A DNA stretch of 64,000 nt from Scytonema sp045865695 (GTDB lineage Bacteria; Cyanobacteriota; Cyanobacteriia; Cyanobacteriales; Nostocaceae). The position numbers and the translations under genes were made by a program. The notes below the pieces were generated by a model. The model was not told the origin of the DNA, searched no databases, and was given only the letters and a program-made list of their open reading frames with translations. The DNA is taken from NCBI RefSeq assembly GCF_045865695.1, contig NZ_BAACAP010000213.1, forward strand, positions 20,385 to 84,384. Reading direction: 5' to 3'. This document shows positions 9,771-18,968 of this stretch, in pieces (position 1 is the stretch's first letter; the number at the start of each line of letters is the position of its first letter).

Positions 9771-12700
9771 ATGCTATCAGTTTTTTCCGAACACCTGTTA
9801 GGTGAACGTATCACTTATGCTTTGGGTGAAGCACTTTCAGAGCAGGAAATGGCGAGATGCTTAGCATTGGTAGAAATCGTGGAACCACCAGTAGCTAGGC
9901 AGTTCTGGCAAACAGTATCGGCTAACCCAGGAATATATATTGTTCTTGTAGGGAAAGTCAGATTGTTAGATAGTGATGAAAATTTAATCGCAACTCTAAG
10001 TTCGGGAGCTTGCTTTGGAGAAACAACGCTGTTTTCGGACGACTTTCAGCCATACGCTGCTAGAGCTTCAACCGATCTTAAGCTTTGTTATCTCAAACAA
10101 GAAATATTGCAAGCTTTAATAGAGCGCCACCCAAGTATTCGCGATCGCTTCTTGAAACGGGCTCAACTGTGGGATTTGGTCATGTTATGTCACCAAAACT
10201 GGCAAGAGATGGGCAATATATCAGATGTGCCAGGAATGCTCAAAGCTTTATCGTTGTTTGAGCGGCACGATCTAGGTGACCATCAACAAGCTACTCTACC
10301 AAAAGATTGTAAGTGTTTGGTGTTGCTTAAAGGAGAACTGCGGCATTCTGAGGGACAGCTTCTAACTCCGGGCAAAATCTATCCAGCTTCACAACAAGAC
10401 AGTTGGCAGATTTTGCAACCAACAATTGCTTATATTATGAGGGATGCAAATTGGTTGCCTGCACTAGAACATTGGCAGCAATTAGCAGAGTTTGTCGCTC
10501 CTCAAGAACGACTAGTCAGTGCAAGCGATCGCAAACAACGTCCTGTAAAGTCCAGATCGGAACGCTCAGCTTCTGTCGGAAACATTATTCCCTTTCCGCA
10601 AAGAAGTTCAGAGCCACAACCAAAGCAAAAAAGGCTCAAGCCTTACTTTCCCACCCCTAAAGTAAAAGCAGAGCATTGGTGGGGACGCGTTACCAAGCAA
10701 TACCCGTTCTTTGAACAACATAGCGCCTCTGATTGTGGTGCAGCTTGCCTTGTCATGATTAGTCGCTATTGGGGTAAGCGATTTAGTCTTAATCGACTGC
10801 GGGATTTGGCTGACACAAGCCGAGATGGGGTATCACTAAAGAACTTAGCAGCAGCAGCAGAAAGTGTTGGTTTTACAACTCGTCCGGTAAAAGCCAGTTT
10901 TGATAAGTTAGCACAGCAACCCCTACCGGCGATCGCTCACTGGGAAGGCAAGCACTTTGTTGTCATTTATGAAATCACGCCCAAGCGTGTTATCATGGCC
11001 GATCCAGCTATTGGGATACGCACTCTAACTGCTGCTGAATTTAAGAAAGATTGGAGTGGTTATGCTTTGTTACTACAACCAACAGCCCTGCTAAAAGACT
11101 CCAAGGAAGAAATTAAGGGCTTTTGGAAGTTTTATGAGCTACTGAAACCCCACTTCTGGGTACTGGCAGAAATATTTGTTGCCTCAGTGCTGATTCAGCT
11201 GTCTGGACTGGTTTCACCAATATTCACCCAGATGTTACTTGACCGAGTTATTGTTCAAGGAAGCATCGCGACTTTAAATGCTGTCGCTTTCGGGATGTTA
11301 GTTTTTGGGTTTTTCAACATCTTTGTGAATGCGGTGCGCCAGTATCTCATGGATCACACTGCTACCCGAATCAGTGTATCCATGCTAGTTGGTTTTATGA
11401 AGCACACATTGCACTTGCCTTTATCATTTTTTGAGTCGCGTTGTGTGGGCGACATTACTTCTCGTATTCAAGAGAATCACAAAATTCAGAGCTTTCTTAC
11501 CGGAGAGACACTGTCAGTTCTTCTCGATTTGCTGACACTATCCATCTATCTAGTCATCATGTTCCTGTACAACTGGCAGATGGCATTAGTAGCACTGTTA
11601 ACTGTACCACCATTTTTTATCTTAGTCTTCTCTAGTACAGGTATCCTCCGCCGTATTTCTAACGAGATATTTTATGCAGGAGCTGAAGAAAGCGGTTATT
11701 TAATTCAAAGCCTGACAGGAATTCGCTCTATTCGGTCGATGGGGGTAGAGCAGACAGTGCGTTGGAAATGGGAAGAATTGTTAAATAATGTTGTTAAAAA
11801 GGGCTTTTTTGCACAGATTATTAGTAACCGCTTACAGATTATCAGTTCCTCAATTAATCTTCTATCCAGTACAGTGTTGATGTGGTACGGTGCATCGTTA
11901 GTGATTCACCAACAACTGACCATCGGACAACTTGTTGCTTTCAATATGTTGTTGGGTAATGTGCTCGGTCCGTTCCAGCGTTTGGCATTGCTATGGAATG
12001 GATTGCAAGAAATTATGATTTCTACCGAACGCCTCAATGATGTCTTGGAAGCTAAACTAGAAGAAGACTTAGAAAATCATCCCCGTCAGTCTCTAGGACA
12101 ATTTCGCGGTCACATTCGCTTTGAAAACGTGACTTTCCGCTATAACTCACAAAGTGACACTAACGTCCTACAAAATTTAAGCTTTGAAATCAAGCCCGAG
12201 CAAACGGTAGCGGTTGTGGGGCGCAGTGGTTCGGGGAAAACAACTCTCTCTAAATTAATTTTGGGATTGTATTCTCCCACAGAAGGAAAGATATTAATTG
12301 ATGGTCAAGATTTAAATTATATCTACTTGCGCTCTTTTCGCTCTCAAGTTGGTGTTGTTGACCAAGATACATTTCTCTTTGGTGGTACGATTCGGGAAAA
12401 CATTAGCATTGCTCATCCAGAAGCGACTCTTGAAGAAATTATGGAAGCAGCGCGATTAGCTGGAGCCGATGAATTTATTCGACAATTACCAATGGGTTAT
12501 GAAAGCCAAATTGGTGAAGGTGGTGGATTGCTTTCTGGTGGACAACGTCAACGGGTTGCGATCGCTCGTGCTTTACTTGGTAACCCTCGCTTGTTAATTT
12601 TTGATGAAGCCACCAGTCATCTTGATACTGAATCGGAGCGTATCATTCAAAATAATTTAAAAACCATTCTTAAAGGGCGTTCTAGTTTCATCATTGCTCA

Positions 12701-12845
12701 CCGTTTGTCCACCATACGCAATGCAGACCTAATTCTGGTTTTAGATCGTGGTGTGTTGGTAGAAAGCGGGACGCATGAGGAATTAATAGCTAAGAAGGGT
12801 CATTATTATTACCTCAACCAACAACAGCTTGCTCAAGCGGGTTGA
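9771..12845 (+). CDS. C39 peptidase ABC exporter with cNMP-like domain, module 2
   Basis: A 1024-aa exporter that should cleave Gly-Gly leaders and pump the peptide across the inner membrane with HlyD and a TolC-type channel. Order: cNMP-binding-like domain (about 45-130, GIYIVLVGKVRLLD ... GACFGETTLF), Lys/Pro-rich linker, C39 peptidase with catalytic Cys in QHSASDCGAACL (about 318) and His/Asp in HFVVIYE...ADPAIG, membrane domain (about 458-730), ATPase with Walker A GRSGSGKTT (about 816), LSGGQRQR, LLIFDEATS and IAHRLST. All catalytic residues are present. Close paralogue of the module 3 exporter and more distant from HetC. Followed by HlyD and parvulin genes on the same strand. Confidence 0.88.
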   Translation: MLSVFSEHLLGERITYALGEALSEQEMARCLALVEIVEPPVARQFWQTVSANPGIYIVLVGKVRLLDSDENLIATLSSGACFGETTLFSDDFQPYAARASTDLKLCYLKQEILQALIERHPSIRDRFLKRAQLWDLVMLCHQNWQEMGNISDVPGMLKALSLFERHDLGDHQQATLPKDCKCLVLLKGELRHSEGQLLTPGKIYPASQQDSWQILQPTIAYIMRDANWLPALEHWQQLAEFVAPQERLVSASDRKQRPVKSRSERSASVGNIIPFPQRSSEPQPKQKRLKPYFPTPKVKAEHWWGRVTKQYPFFEQHSASDCGAACLVMISRYWGKRFSLNRLRDLADTSRDGVSLKNLAAAAESVGFTTRPVKASFDKLAQQPLPAIAHWEGKHFVVIYEITPKRVIMADPAIGIRTLTAAEFKKDWSGYALLLQPTALLKDSKEEIKGFWKFYELLKPHFWVLAEIFVASVLIQLSGLVSPIFTQMLLDRVIVQGSIATLNAVAFGMLVFGFFNIFVNAVRQYLMDHTATRISVSMLVGFMKHTLHLPLSFFESRCVGDITSRIQENHKIQSFLTGETLSVLLDLLTLSIYLVIMFLYNWQMALVALLTVPPFFILVFSSTGILRRISNEIFYAGAEESGYLIQSLTGIRSIRSMGVEQTVRWKWEELLNNVVKKGFFAQIISNRLQIISSSINLLSSTVLMWYGASLVIHQQLTIGQLVAFNMLLGNVLGPFQRLALLWNGLQEIMISTERLNDVLEAKLEEDLENHPRQSLGQFRGHIRFENVTFRYNSQSDTNVLQNLSFEIKPEQTVAVVGRSGSGKTTLSKLILGLYSPTEGKILIDGQDLNYIYLRSFRSQVGVVDQDTFLFGGTIRENISIAHPEATLEEIMEAARLAGADEFIRQLPMGYESQIGEGGGLLSGGQRQRVAIARALLGNPRLLIFDEATSHLDTESERIIQNNLKTILKGRSSFIIAHRLSTIRNADLILVLDRGVLVESGTHEELIAKKGHYYYLNQQQLAQAG

Positions 12846-12849
12846 GTTA

Positions 12850-12878
12850 GTAGGGGCGCAATGCCTTGCGCCCGTACA
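12850..12878. repeat. palindromic GGGCGCAATGCCTTGCGCCC repeat
   Basis: Single copy of the palindrome also seen at 7166-7220, in the short gap between exporter and HlyD. It could attenuate read-through, but as a dispersed repeat that is only a guess. Confidence 0.7.
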
Positions 12879-12986
12879 GTGGTTAGTGGTAATTACTTCC
12901 CCTACTCCCCCTCCCTCTCTCACTCCCTCACTCCCTACTCTCTACCTTTTCTCCATATCCTTACATCTCAGTAGAGATGCAAAAAT

Positions 12987-14546
12987 ATGCCACAGCTATT
13001 TTCTAATTCATCATCTGCACTCTCTCAGACAGAGCAAGATGAGTATTTGAATCGTATCCCGCCGGTGGATAGCAAAAAACCTCAAGAACTTCAGCATGAA
13101 AGTACAGCTGATAAGGAGCAAGAGTTCCATTACGGTACGCAAGAACTTCTTGATGCCTTACCTAGAGTTTGGACGCGTTCTTTATTGTACGTTGCAGTAG
13201 GCTTTGCAGCTATTGTTTTACCTTGGTCAACTCTGTCGAAGATTGATGAAACAGGTAGTGCTAGAGGGCGTATAGAACCTAAGGGAGCAACGCAAAAATT
13301 AGATAGTCCAGCTCTCGGTACTGTCATTGCTGTCAATGTCAAAGAAGGAGAAATTGTAAAAGCAGGGCAAACTTTATTGGAAATTGAGTCAGATGTTCTC
13401 AAAACAGAACTACAACAAGCACAGTTAAAGCTAGAAGGCTTGCAAAATCGTTATGCAAACTTAGAGACTCTTAAAAATCAACTAGTACTCTCTCTTAATA
13501 CGCAGCAACAACAAAATAAGGCTCAAGAATTGGCGAAACTTTCTGAAGTAGAGCAAGAGCGACAAAATTTCGATGCTCTTAAAACTGCCTATAACCTCCA
13601 AAAAGAGGAAAAATTGGCTAAAGTCAACCAGATAAAACAAGCACTGGAGTCAAGTAAAGCAGCCTATAAGGTAGCGGAAGTACGTTTTCAAGCTTCTCAA
13701 GAAAAAGTTCCGCGCTATAAAAAAGCTTATGAAGATGGTGCTATTTCACAAGATCGGTTTAAAGAGGTAGAACAATCTAAAAAAGAAGACTATGAACGCC
13801 TTGTACAAGCTCGAACTGAGATTTCTCAAGCTCAGTCTAGCCTTCAAGAGCAACAAAGTAGTTATGAAAGAACACTTCTCCAAGCTAAATCTGATATTCA
13901 ACAAGCCCAACTTCGCGTGCAGGAAGAACAAGGCAGTTATCAAAGCCTGATTCATACAGGTAGATTAGCAAAGCTAAAAACTGAGGAACAACTGAAAGAA
14001 CAGCAATCACAAATCAACGCCATACAATCAGAAATTGCTCAGACAAAGAGCCAGATAACGTCTTTGAAGATTCAGTTGCAGCAAAGAAGAGTCCGAGCGC
14101 CCATCGATGGTGTGATTTTTGAGCTACCAGTTACTAAACCAGGAGCCGTACTACAGCCCGGTCAAAGAGTGGCTCAAATAGCACCTAAAAATTCGAGCGT
14201 TGTACTTAAAGCTCAGATGCCAATGGAGCATACTGGCTTTTTAAAGATGGGGATGCCTGTTAAAATCAAGCTAGATGCTTATCCTTTTCAAGACTATGGA
14301 GTTGTACAAGGGCGAGTCAATTGGATTTCGCCAGATTCAAGAGTTCAACAAACAAGTCTTGGTGATGTAAATACCTTTGAGTTGGAAATTACTATACCCC
14401 AGCCCTATATCCAATCTGGTCGCAAGCGTATTCCCCTAACAGCAGGTCAGACAGCGACTGCAGAGGTCATTATTCGTCAACGACGAGTCATTGACTATGT
14501 GTTAGACCCATTCAAGAAATTGCAAAAAGACGGTGCAGCTTTTTAG
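12987..14546 (+). CDS. HlyD family membrane-fusion protein, module 2
   Basis: Periplasmic adaptor of a type I secretion system, 519 aa. A polar N-terminus holds the block TQELLDALPRVWTRSLLY that also occurs in the module 3 paralogue. One membrane helix follows (about 62-82), then a lipoyl half (AVNVKEGEIVKAGQTLLEIE, about 112-131), a long Gln/Glu-rich coiled coil (about 135-370), the second lipoyl half (RVRAPIDGVIFELPV) and a beta-barrel ending in PLTAGQTATAEVIIRQRRV. Both halves of the biotinyl-lipoyl fold are present, so it looks functional. It should bridge the module 2 ABC exporter and an outer-membrane channel encoded elsewhere. Confidence 0.88.
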   Translation: MPQLFSNSSSALSQTEQDEYLNRIPPVDSKKPQELQHESTADKEQEFHYGTQELLDALPRVWTRSLLYVAVGFAAIVLPWSTLSKIDETGSARGRIEPKGATQKLDSPALGTVIAVNVKEGEIVKAGQTLLEIESDVLKTELQQAQLKLEGLQNRYANLETLKNQLVLSLNTQQQQNKAQELAKLSEVEQERQNFDALKTAYNLQKEEKLAKVNQIKQALESSKAAYKVAEVRFQASQEKVPRYKKAYEDGAISQDRFKEVEQSKKEDYERLVQARTEISQAQSSLQEQQSSYERTLLQAKSDIQQAQLRVQEEQGSYQSLIHTGRLAKLKTEEQLKEQQSQINAIQSEIAQTKSQITSLKIQLQQRRVRAPIDGVIFELPVTKPGAVLQPGQRVAQIAPKNSSVVLKAQMPMEHTGFLKMGMPVKIKLDAYPFQDYGVVQGRVNWISPDSRVQQTSLGDVNTFELEITIPQPYIQSGRKRIPLTAGQTATAEVIIRQRRVIDYVLDPFKKLQKDGAAF

Positions 14547-14657
14547 TCAAAGTTTTAATGAACCAAAATGCTAACACTTGAGATATTCTCTAAAACCCAG
14601 AATCCCCGAATCCAAAATCCAAAATCCAAAATCCAAAATCGTTTGAGGAGGTGCGTC

Positions 14658-15440
14658 GTGTTAGAAAGCCTGATTGTTTCCCCCGAAGACATAATTCACA
14701 ATATTAAGCTCGGTTTTCAAGTTCCGAAAGTGGTAGAAGCGATCGCAACACGGAAAATTGTTGCTGAAACTGCCTCTGAGCTTGGCATTACTGTGAACGA
14801 AGCAGAAATACAACAGGAGGGAGACAAGCTCCGACTGGAGAAAAAACTTGTAACAGCTAAAGACACCTGGACGTGGTTGAAGACGCATCATTTGACTCTG
14901 AAGGAATTTGAAGAATTAGTCTATGCCACAATTCTGGAAAAAAAATTAGCAAACCACTTATTTGCGGATCGTGTTGAACAGTTTTTTTATGAGAACAAAC
15001 TTGATTATGTTGAAGTAGCTACTTATGAAGTAGTTTTAGATGATAGGGACTTGGCTTTAGAGTTATTTTACGCTCTTCAAGAAGGCGAAATTAGTTTCCA
15101 AGAAATAGCCCGCCAGTACATTCAAGAACCACTACTTCGCTGTGCAGGCGGGTATCAAGGTATTCGCTCGCGCCGCGATTTTCGCCCTGAGATTGCTGCC
15201 GCTGTGTTTAATGCCAATCCACCAGAAATTCTGAAACCGATGACAACTTCAAAAGGAGTACATTTAATTTGGGTAGAGGATATAATTCAACCCCAATTGG
15301 ATGAGGAGTTACGTCAAAAAATTACTAAAGAATTGTTTTCTGATTGGTTAAAGCAACAAATAACAAGCATGGAAATTGTAACTCAGTTGGACGTACATAA
15401 CAACTTACCAACACAGGAAGACTTGCTGAAACAGGCTTAA
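14658..15440 (+). CDS. PpiC/parvulin-like protein, module 2
   Basis: A 260-aa protein from GTG 14658, chosen because GAGGAGG sits just upstream and the N-terminus then aligns with the module 3 paralogue (PEDII...VVEAIATRKIV). The longer frame from 14568 is encoded by CCAAAATC-type repeats and is unlikely to be translated. SurA-like helical half (1-120, with DTWTWLKTHHLTLKEFEELV) and PpiC-like half with YQGIRSRRDFRPEIAAAVF and GVHLIWVE. The first parvulin His is replaced (VATYEVVL), while the second (GVHL) is kept. Probably a cytoplasmic helper for substrates of the adjoining exporter; isomerase activity uncertain. Confidence 0.8.
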   Translation: MLESLIVSPEDIIHNIKLGFQVPKVVEAIATRKIVAETASELGITVNEAEIQQEGDKLRLEKKLVTAKDTWTWLKTHHLTLKEFEELVYATILEKKLANHLFADRVEQFFYENKLDYVEVATYEVVLDDRDLALELFYALQEGEISFQEIARQYIQEPLLRCAGGYQGIRSRRDFRPEIAAAVFNANPPEILKPMTTSKGVHLIWVEDIIQPQLDEELRQKITKELFSDWLKQQITSMEIVTQLDVHNNLPTQEDLLKQA

Positions 15441-15798
15441 GGAGTTTGTTATCAAGCAGATTCAAACAGCTAACAAATTGAAATTTATTTGTTATTGACG
15501 CTCAACCCAACTTTATATGGATAGAGTATGTTTTTTGTAAATTTTATTTGCTGGCAATCGGATTGTAAGTATACACTTTTATAGTGTATTAAGGCTTTTT
15601 GCTTATTTTCTTTTTAAGATACTGTAAACTGTTTAATTTTTAGAAAAATCAATAGCTATAAGTTTTATTTAGGTAATAAAAATATTGGTATTACCTAATT
15701 TTGTTGTTTTTATTTTTATAACTTTAATGAATAGATTGTCTTCTAATTTTTTGATAAAAATGATTGATGAAAATAATGGATAATTCCGAAAACAGATG

Positions 15799-15826
15799 TT
15801 GACTTTTAAAATAGATAAGCTATAGT
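15799..15826 (+). promoter_or_regulatory. sigma-70-type promoter before first ISDL-leader peptide
   Basis: TTGACT (15799-15804), 16-base spacer, TATAGT (15821-15826). It lies about 73 bases before ATG 15899, which has AGGAG seven bases upstream. The 350 bases before it are very AT-rich with no gene. Confidence 0.5.
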
Positions 15827-15898
15827 AAAAGTGTGAGAGACAAAAACAAGTCGCTCACAAACAAATTCCCAAAAAAATTAATTCCCAGGAGAAAACCA

Positions 15899-16189
15899 AT
15901 GATTATTTCCGATTTAAATACCTTAGAAGTTGTTGTTGGAAACGGTGTTGTAGGTGGAGCAAAAATCTACGCTGATGTCAAGAAAAATGAAAAGATTAAC
16001 GTTAAGAAGTACGTTGACATCAAGAAGAGCTTCAAGTCTGACGTAGATGTCAAAGGTAATGCAGCTGATGCTGAAGCTGTAGCTGATGCATACGGTAAGG
16101 ACACACTTGCTGAAACCTTTACTGGTACTAAGACCGACAGTAAATACTCTGGTGCTTACTCCTCATCCGTATCCGCAACTAACGGTTAA
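15899..16189 (+). CDS. Gly-Gly leader precursor, ISDL-leader family member 1
   Basis: A 96-aa precursor-like protein. ATG 15899 is chosen because AGGAG precedes it and the N-terminus then matches its paralogues. Leader: MIISDLNTLEVVVGNGVVGG with GG at 19-20, the expected C39 cut. The mature part is Lys/Asp-rich with short near-repeats (YADVKKNEK, YVDIKKSFK, DVDVKG) and a Ser/Thr-rich end; no Cys. It follows the complete module 2 exporter operon after its own promoter, so that exporter is the obvious candidate for processing. No modification motif is recognised. Related leaders occur at 18457, 22020 and 23422. Confidence 0.7.
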   Translation: MIISDLNTLEVVVGNGVVGGAKIYADVKKNEKINVKKYVDIKKSFKSDVDVKGNAADAEAVADAYGKDTLAETFTGTKTDSKYSGAYSSSVSATNG

Positions 16190-16264
16190 TAAGTTGTGGT
16201 AAGATACTCTTGCTCATCTAGGCTTCATTCCTGTGAGTAAAAGTTTCTAGCTACTAATTAATAT

Positions 16265-16289
16265 AGTAACCTCTGTTGAAGAGGTTACT
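16265..16289 (+). terminator. hairpin after peptide 1
   Basis: Perfect 10-bp stem AGTAACCTCT/AGAGGTTACT with a 5-base loop, 75 bases after the peptide 1 stop. T residues follow a few bases later, so it is a plausible terminator. Confidence 0.6.
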
Positions 16290-16354
16290 CGTAAAGTTTT
16301 TCATCTTATATAGAGAAAACCTTTACTTGTTACATTTCTTTCAAGCTTGAATTG

Positions 16355-16389
16355 AAACGCTGGAAGCTCTAAAGCGCTTTCAGCGTTTT
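16355..16389 (+). terminator. second hairpin with T-run
   Basis: Stem AAACGCTG.../...CAGCGTTTT with the inner pairs AAGC/GCTTT, followed by TTTTACC. With the hairpin at 16265 it separates peptide 1 from the Ser-rich peptide. Confidence 0.5.
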
Positions 16390-16471
16390 ACCAGTTACAA
16401 AAAGCTGGGTGAAAATTTGGAAACCTAGTTGTATAAAGGCATTAGTTCTGATACTTTTGAAAGCGAAAATT

Positions 16472-16690
16472 ATGACAGAACATCAAGTTATTATCAAAAA
16501 AGTAGTCTCAAATGATGGCGAAAATGTTGTAAAGGCAACTAGCGTAGTGACAACATCTGAGGACAAAGAAAGTGAGACTAGCCAAACTGTATTTATCAGT
16601 ACTTCTTCTCATGGTAGTTATAGTACCAGCCGCTCAAGTTCTAGCTCAAGTTCTAGCTCAAGTTCTAGCTCAAGTTCTAGTACCAAATGA
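16472..16690 (+). CDS. small protein with poly-Ser repeat tail
   Basis: A 72-aa frame from ATG 16472. Residues 1-50 are ordinary, Val/Thr/Lys-rich (HQVIIKKVVSNDGENVVKAT); the C-terminus is a run of about 16 Ser, encoded by tandem 12-base units (TTCTAGCTCAAG), so its length may vary by replication slippage. No Gly-Gly leader is present, so it is not a typical member of the family. It lies between peptide 1 and the MvdC-type ligase on the same strand. Function unknown. Confidence 0.5.
   Translation: MTEHQVIIKKVVSNDGENVVKATSVVTTSEDKESETSQTVFISTSSHGSYSTSRSSSSSSSSSSSSSSSSTK
16640..16684. repeat. 12-bp tandem repeat coding Ser
   Basis: Near-perfect tandem copies of TTCTAGCTCAAG (SSSS per unit) inside the small protein's 3' end. 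A slippage-prone coding microsatellite. Confidence 0.85.
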
Positions 16691-16892
16691 ATGGGTGTAA
16701 ATCGCAAGTGATAACTTAAGTCAAATTCACTTGTCCAAGGAGCGATATACATGAGGCAGTTACGCTAAAGTATCCATCAGACAGCGATGACTATGGTTAT
16801 CTTGTAAAATAAACGAGTCAAATAAATATAGAAATGACTTTAGCTCGCAGCTAAATGCAAAGATAACAACTTAGGGATACCAACGATGTCTT

Positions 16893-17870
16893 ATGCACCT
16901 ATCACGTGATGTTGTTTTATTAGTTACTTATAGTGGTGATTTCTTCACAGTAGATAGAGTGGCAGAAGCCTTATCAAAAAAGGGTGTACAACCATTTCGC
17001 CTAGACACAGATAAATTTCCTCTAGCTGTGCAACTCAAAGCCAAGCTGAATAACTTTGGAAATCATCATCGGTTGGAATATGGTAACTGCTCCACTAGCA
17101 CCAAGTATGTACGCTCTGTCTGGATGCGGCGTATTTGGTTACCACAAGTGAGTGAAGAAATGGCACCTCATTTTCAAGCAGCATGCGCTAGAGAGTCACT
17201 TGCTGCCTTGGAAGGCTTTTGGGACAGTCTCAGAGAGGCTCGTTGGATTGATAACTTGCAGCGAGTAAACTTTGCAAAAAACAAATTACGACAATTGAGA
17301 GTTGCGAGTGAAGTCGGTCTAACTATACCTCAGACTCTTGTCACTAATGACGCTGAGGAAGCACGAGAGTTTTTCTATAAGGTGCAAGGAAAAATAGTAA
17401 CCAAGTTGTTAACTCCTCTTTCCAAGAGTATGAAAGGCTCTTCTTTCTTCATGTACACTAGTGCTGTGAAAGAAAAAGACTTGTTCGATGCCGCAACACT
17501 ACGCTCTTGTCCCATGGTTTTTCAAGAGCAAATTCCAAAGCAACGGGAACTGCGGGTGGTGTTTGTAGATGGTAATGTATTTGTAGGGGCGCTAGATGCT
17601 TCTAAGTATGCAGCATCCACTCTTGATTGGCGACTAGCAAGTGATGAGGCTTGTACGTGGTTATTTCATGAACTTCCCAATCAACTCATCCAAAATATCA
17701 AGACTTTCATGGCTCGCTTTGGGCTAGTCTTTGGAGCATTTGACTTCATCCAAACACCATCTGGGGAGTACATCTTTTTAGAAGTGAATCCTACAGGAGA
17801 GTGGGGGATGCTAGAACGGGACTTGGGTTATCCTATTTCAAATACTATTGCAGACACCCTAGTTGCTTAA
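16893..17870 (+). CDS. MvdC/MdnB-type ATP-grasp ribosomal peptide maturase
   Basis: A 325-aa ATP-grasp ligase of the microviridin type, which makes side-chain lactam (omega-amide) bonds on a precursor already carrying lactones. N-terminal block DVVLLVTYSGDFFTVDRVAE and PFRLDTDKFPLAVQL are typical of MvdC/MdnB; WMRRIW follows. The ATP-grasp core has KIVTKLLTPLSKSM, the ELRVVFVDGNVF strand and the metal-binding end FLEVNPTGEWGMLERDLGYP. Length is normal. Its usual partner MvdD/MdnC is only a fragment next door, and no precursor with the microviridin K-Y-P-S-D core is seen nearby. It may therefore be a relic, or act on a precursor elsewhere. Confidence 0.85.
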   Translation: MHLSRDVVLLVTYSGDFFTVDRVAEALSKKGVQPFRLDTDKFPLAVQLKAKLNNFGNHHRLEYGNCSTSTKYVRSVWMRRIWLPQVSEEMAPHFQAACARESLAALEGFWDSLREARWIDNLQRVNFAKNKLRQLRVASEVGLTIPQTLVTNDAEEAREFFYKVQGKIVTKLLTPLSKSMKGSSFFMYTSAVKEKDLFDAATLRSCPMVFQEQIPKQRELRVVFVDGNVFVGALDASKYAASTLDWRLASDEACTWLFHELPNQLIQNIKTFMARFGLVFGAFDFIQTPSGEYIFLEVNPTGEWGMLERDLGYPISNTIADTLVA

Positions 17871-18011
17871 TTTTAGATTCTAAATTTTGGATTTTAGATT
17901 GGAGATTGTGGACTAATGATTAAATCGAGAGTCCAAGACAATGCAATTTATAGTTGTTACTCAATTTTTCATCTGCAATCTAAAATCGTCAATCCAAAAT
18001 CTACTCATTGT

Positions 18012-18260
18012 ATGACCGTTTTAATAATTACTTATAGCCAAGACAACGAAAGTATACCTTTAGTCATGAATGCTATTGAAGCAAAAGGCGGAAGGGCTTT
18101 TCGCTTTGATACAGACCGTTTTCCTACAAAGGTTCAACTAGATATTTATTACAGCAATAAGGATGAGCAGGTCATCTTAACTGATAATGAAAAGAAGCTA
18201 GATTTAAATGAAGTTTCATCAGTATGGTATCGACGGATTGCGATCGCATTTACCAACTGA
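18012..18260 (+). pseudogene. MvdD/MdnC-type ATP-grasp ligase, N-terminal fragment
   Basis: From ATG 18012 the frame reads the N-terminus of a MvdD/MdnC ligase (lactone-forming): MTVLIITYSQDNESIPLVMN, RAFRFDTDRFPTKVQLDIYY and SVWYRRI. It stops after 82 residues; the family has about 320. A few more similar residues may continue in another frame (HLPTEDRIP from about 18248), but the ATP-binding core is gone. Repeat sequence (TCTAAAATC/CCAAAATC units) fills the short gap before it. A broken gene directly after its normal partner, the MvdC-type ligase. Confidence 0.8.
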
Positions 18261-18456
18261 AGACAGGATACCAAACTTTAATAACTATCTTTCTCGCCAA
18301 CGAGTAAGTTAAAGTTTTTCTTTACTCCTAGCTGCTGATACTAACCCAAACATAGCGCTAGGAGAAAGTAAAAGCAAAGAGACTCAAGAGTTCAGGCACT
18401 ACTTGAACTTTAGAGCACATTTCAATTCAATGATGTTTCACACTTTCATTTCCGCT

Positions 18457-18819
18457 ATGATTATTTCCGATTTAAGTCATCTGGAAACCATTTTTGAAGA
18501 CACTGCCATTATAGGTGGTACCGGAGTCATAGTCACTGTTGAGGGAACGGCTTATGGCGACTCAAGTGACGTTAGCGAGCTCGTTACAACCTCTATTAAA
18601 AATTTACCTCACAATGGTTTTATCGCTAGAGGTAAAGGTTTTGTTGTGGCAGTAGCCTCTGACGCAGATGATCCTACAGCTGAGGTTAGTGTTTTCGGTG
18701 ATGCTGAAGGTAAAAAAACTTTCGTCAAGAGTAAGGTTCGTTCTATTGACGGAAGTTCCAGTGCTATAGCTATTGGTCGTATTAAGGTTAAAGCCATCAC
18801 GCCCCCTTCACCACAGTAA
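18457..18819 (+). CDS. Gly-Gly leader precursor, ISDL-leader family member 2
   Basis: A 120-aa protein from ATG 18457. Leader MIISDLSHLETIFEDTAIIG plus G, with GG at 20-21. The mature part starts TGVIVTVEGTAYGDSSDV, which matches member 4 at 23422 (TSVTTEGTAYGDSTKV), then alternates Val/Ala/Gly in a beta-rich pattern and ends in Pro/Gln. No Cys. Probably exported whole after cleavage at GG, more like a small secreted protein than a short bacteriocin. Upstream frame to 18403 is not needed. Function unknown. Confidence 0.7.
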   Translation: MIISDLSHLETIFEDTAIIGGTGVIVTVEGTAYGDSSDVSELVTTSIKNLPHNGFIARGKGFVVAVASDADDPTAEVSVFGDAEGKKTFVKSKVRSIDGSSSAIAIGRIKVKAITPPSPQ

Positions 18820-18968
18820 CAACTCAATTCCACTGTTATCCAGCCCGTAGATTCTTCTGACTGGGTGCAACCCACTTCATTAAGACTCGACGACACTGGA
18901 TAACTTTATTATCGATTTCTCAAGCACAATAAATTCTTTTCAAGAATTAGAACATCCAGGAAAAGTAT

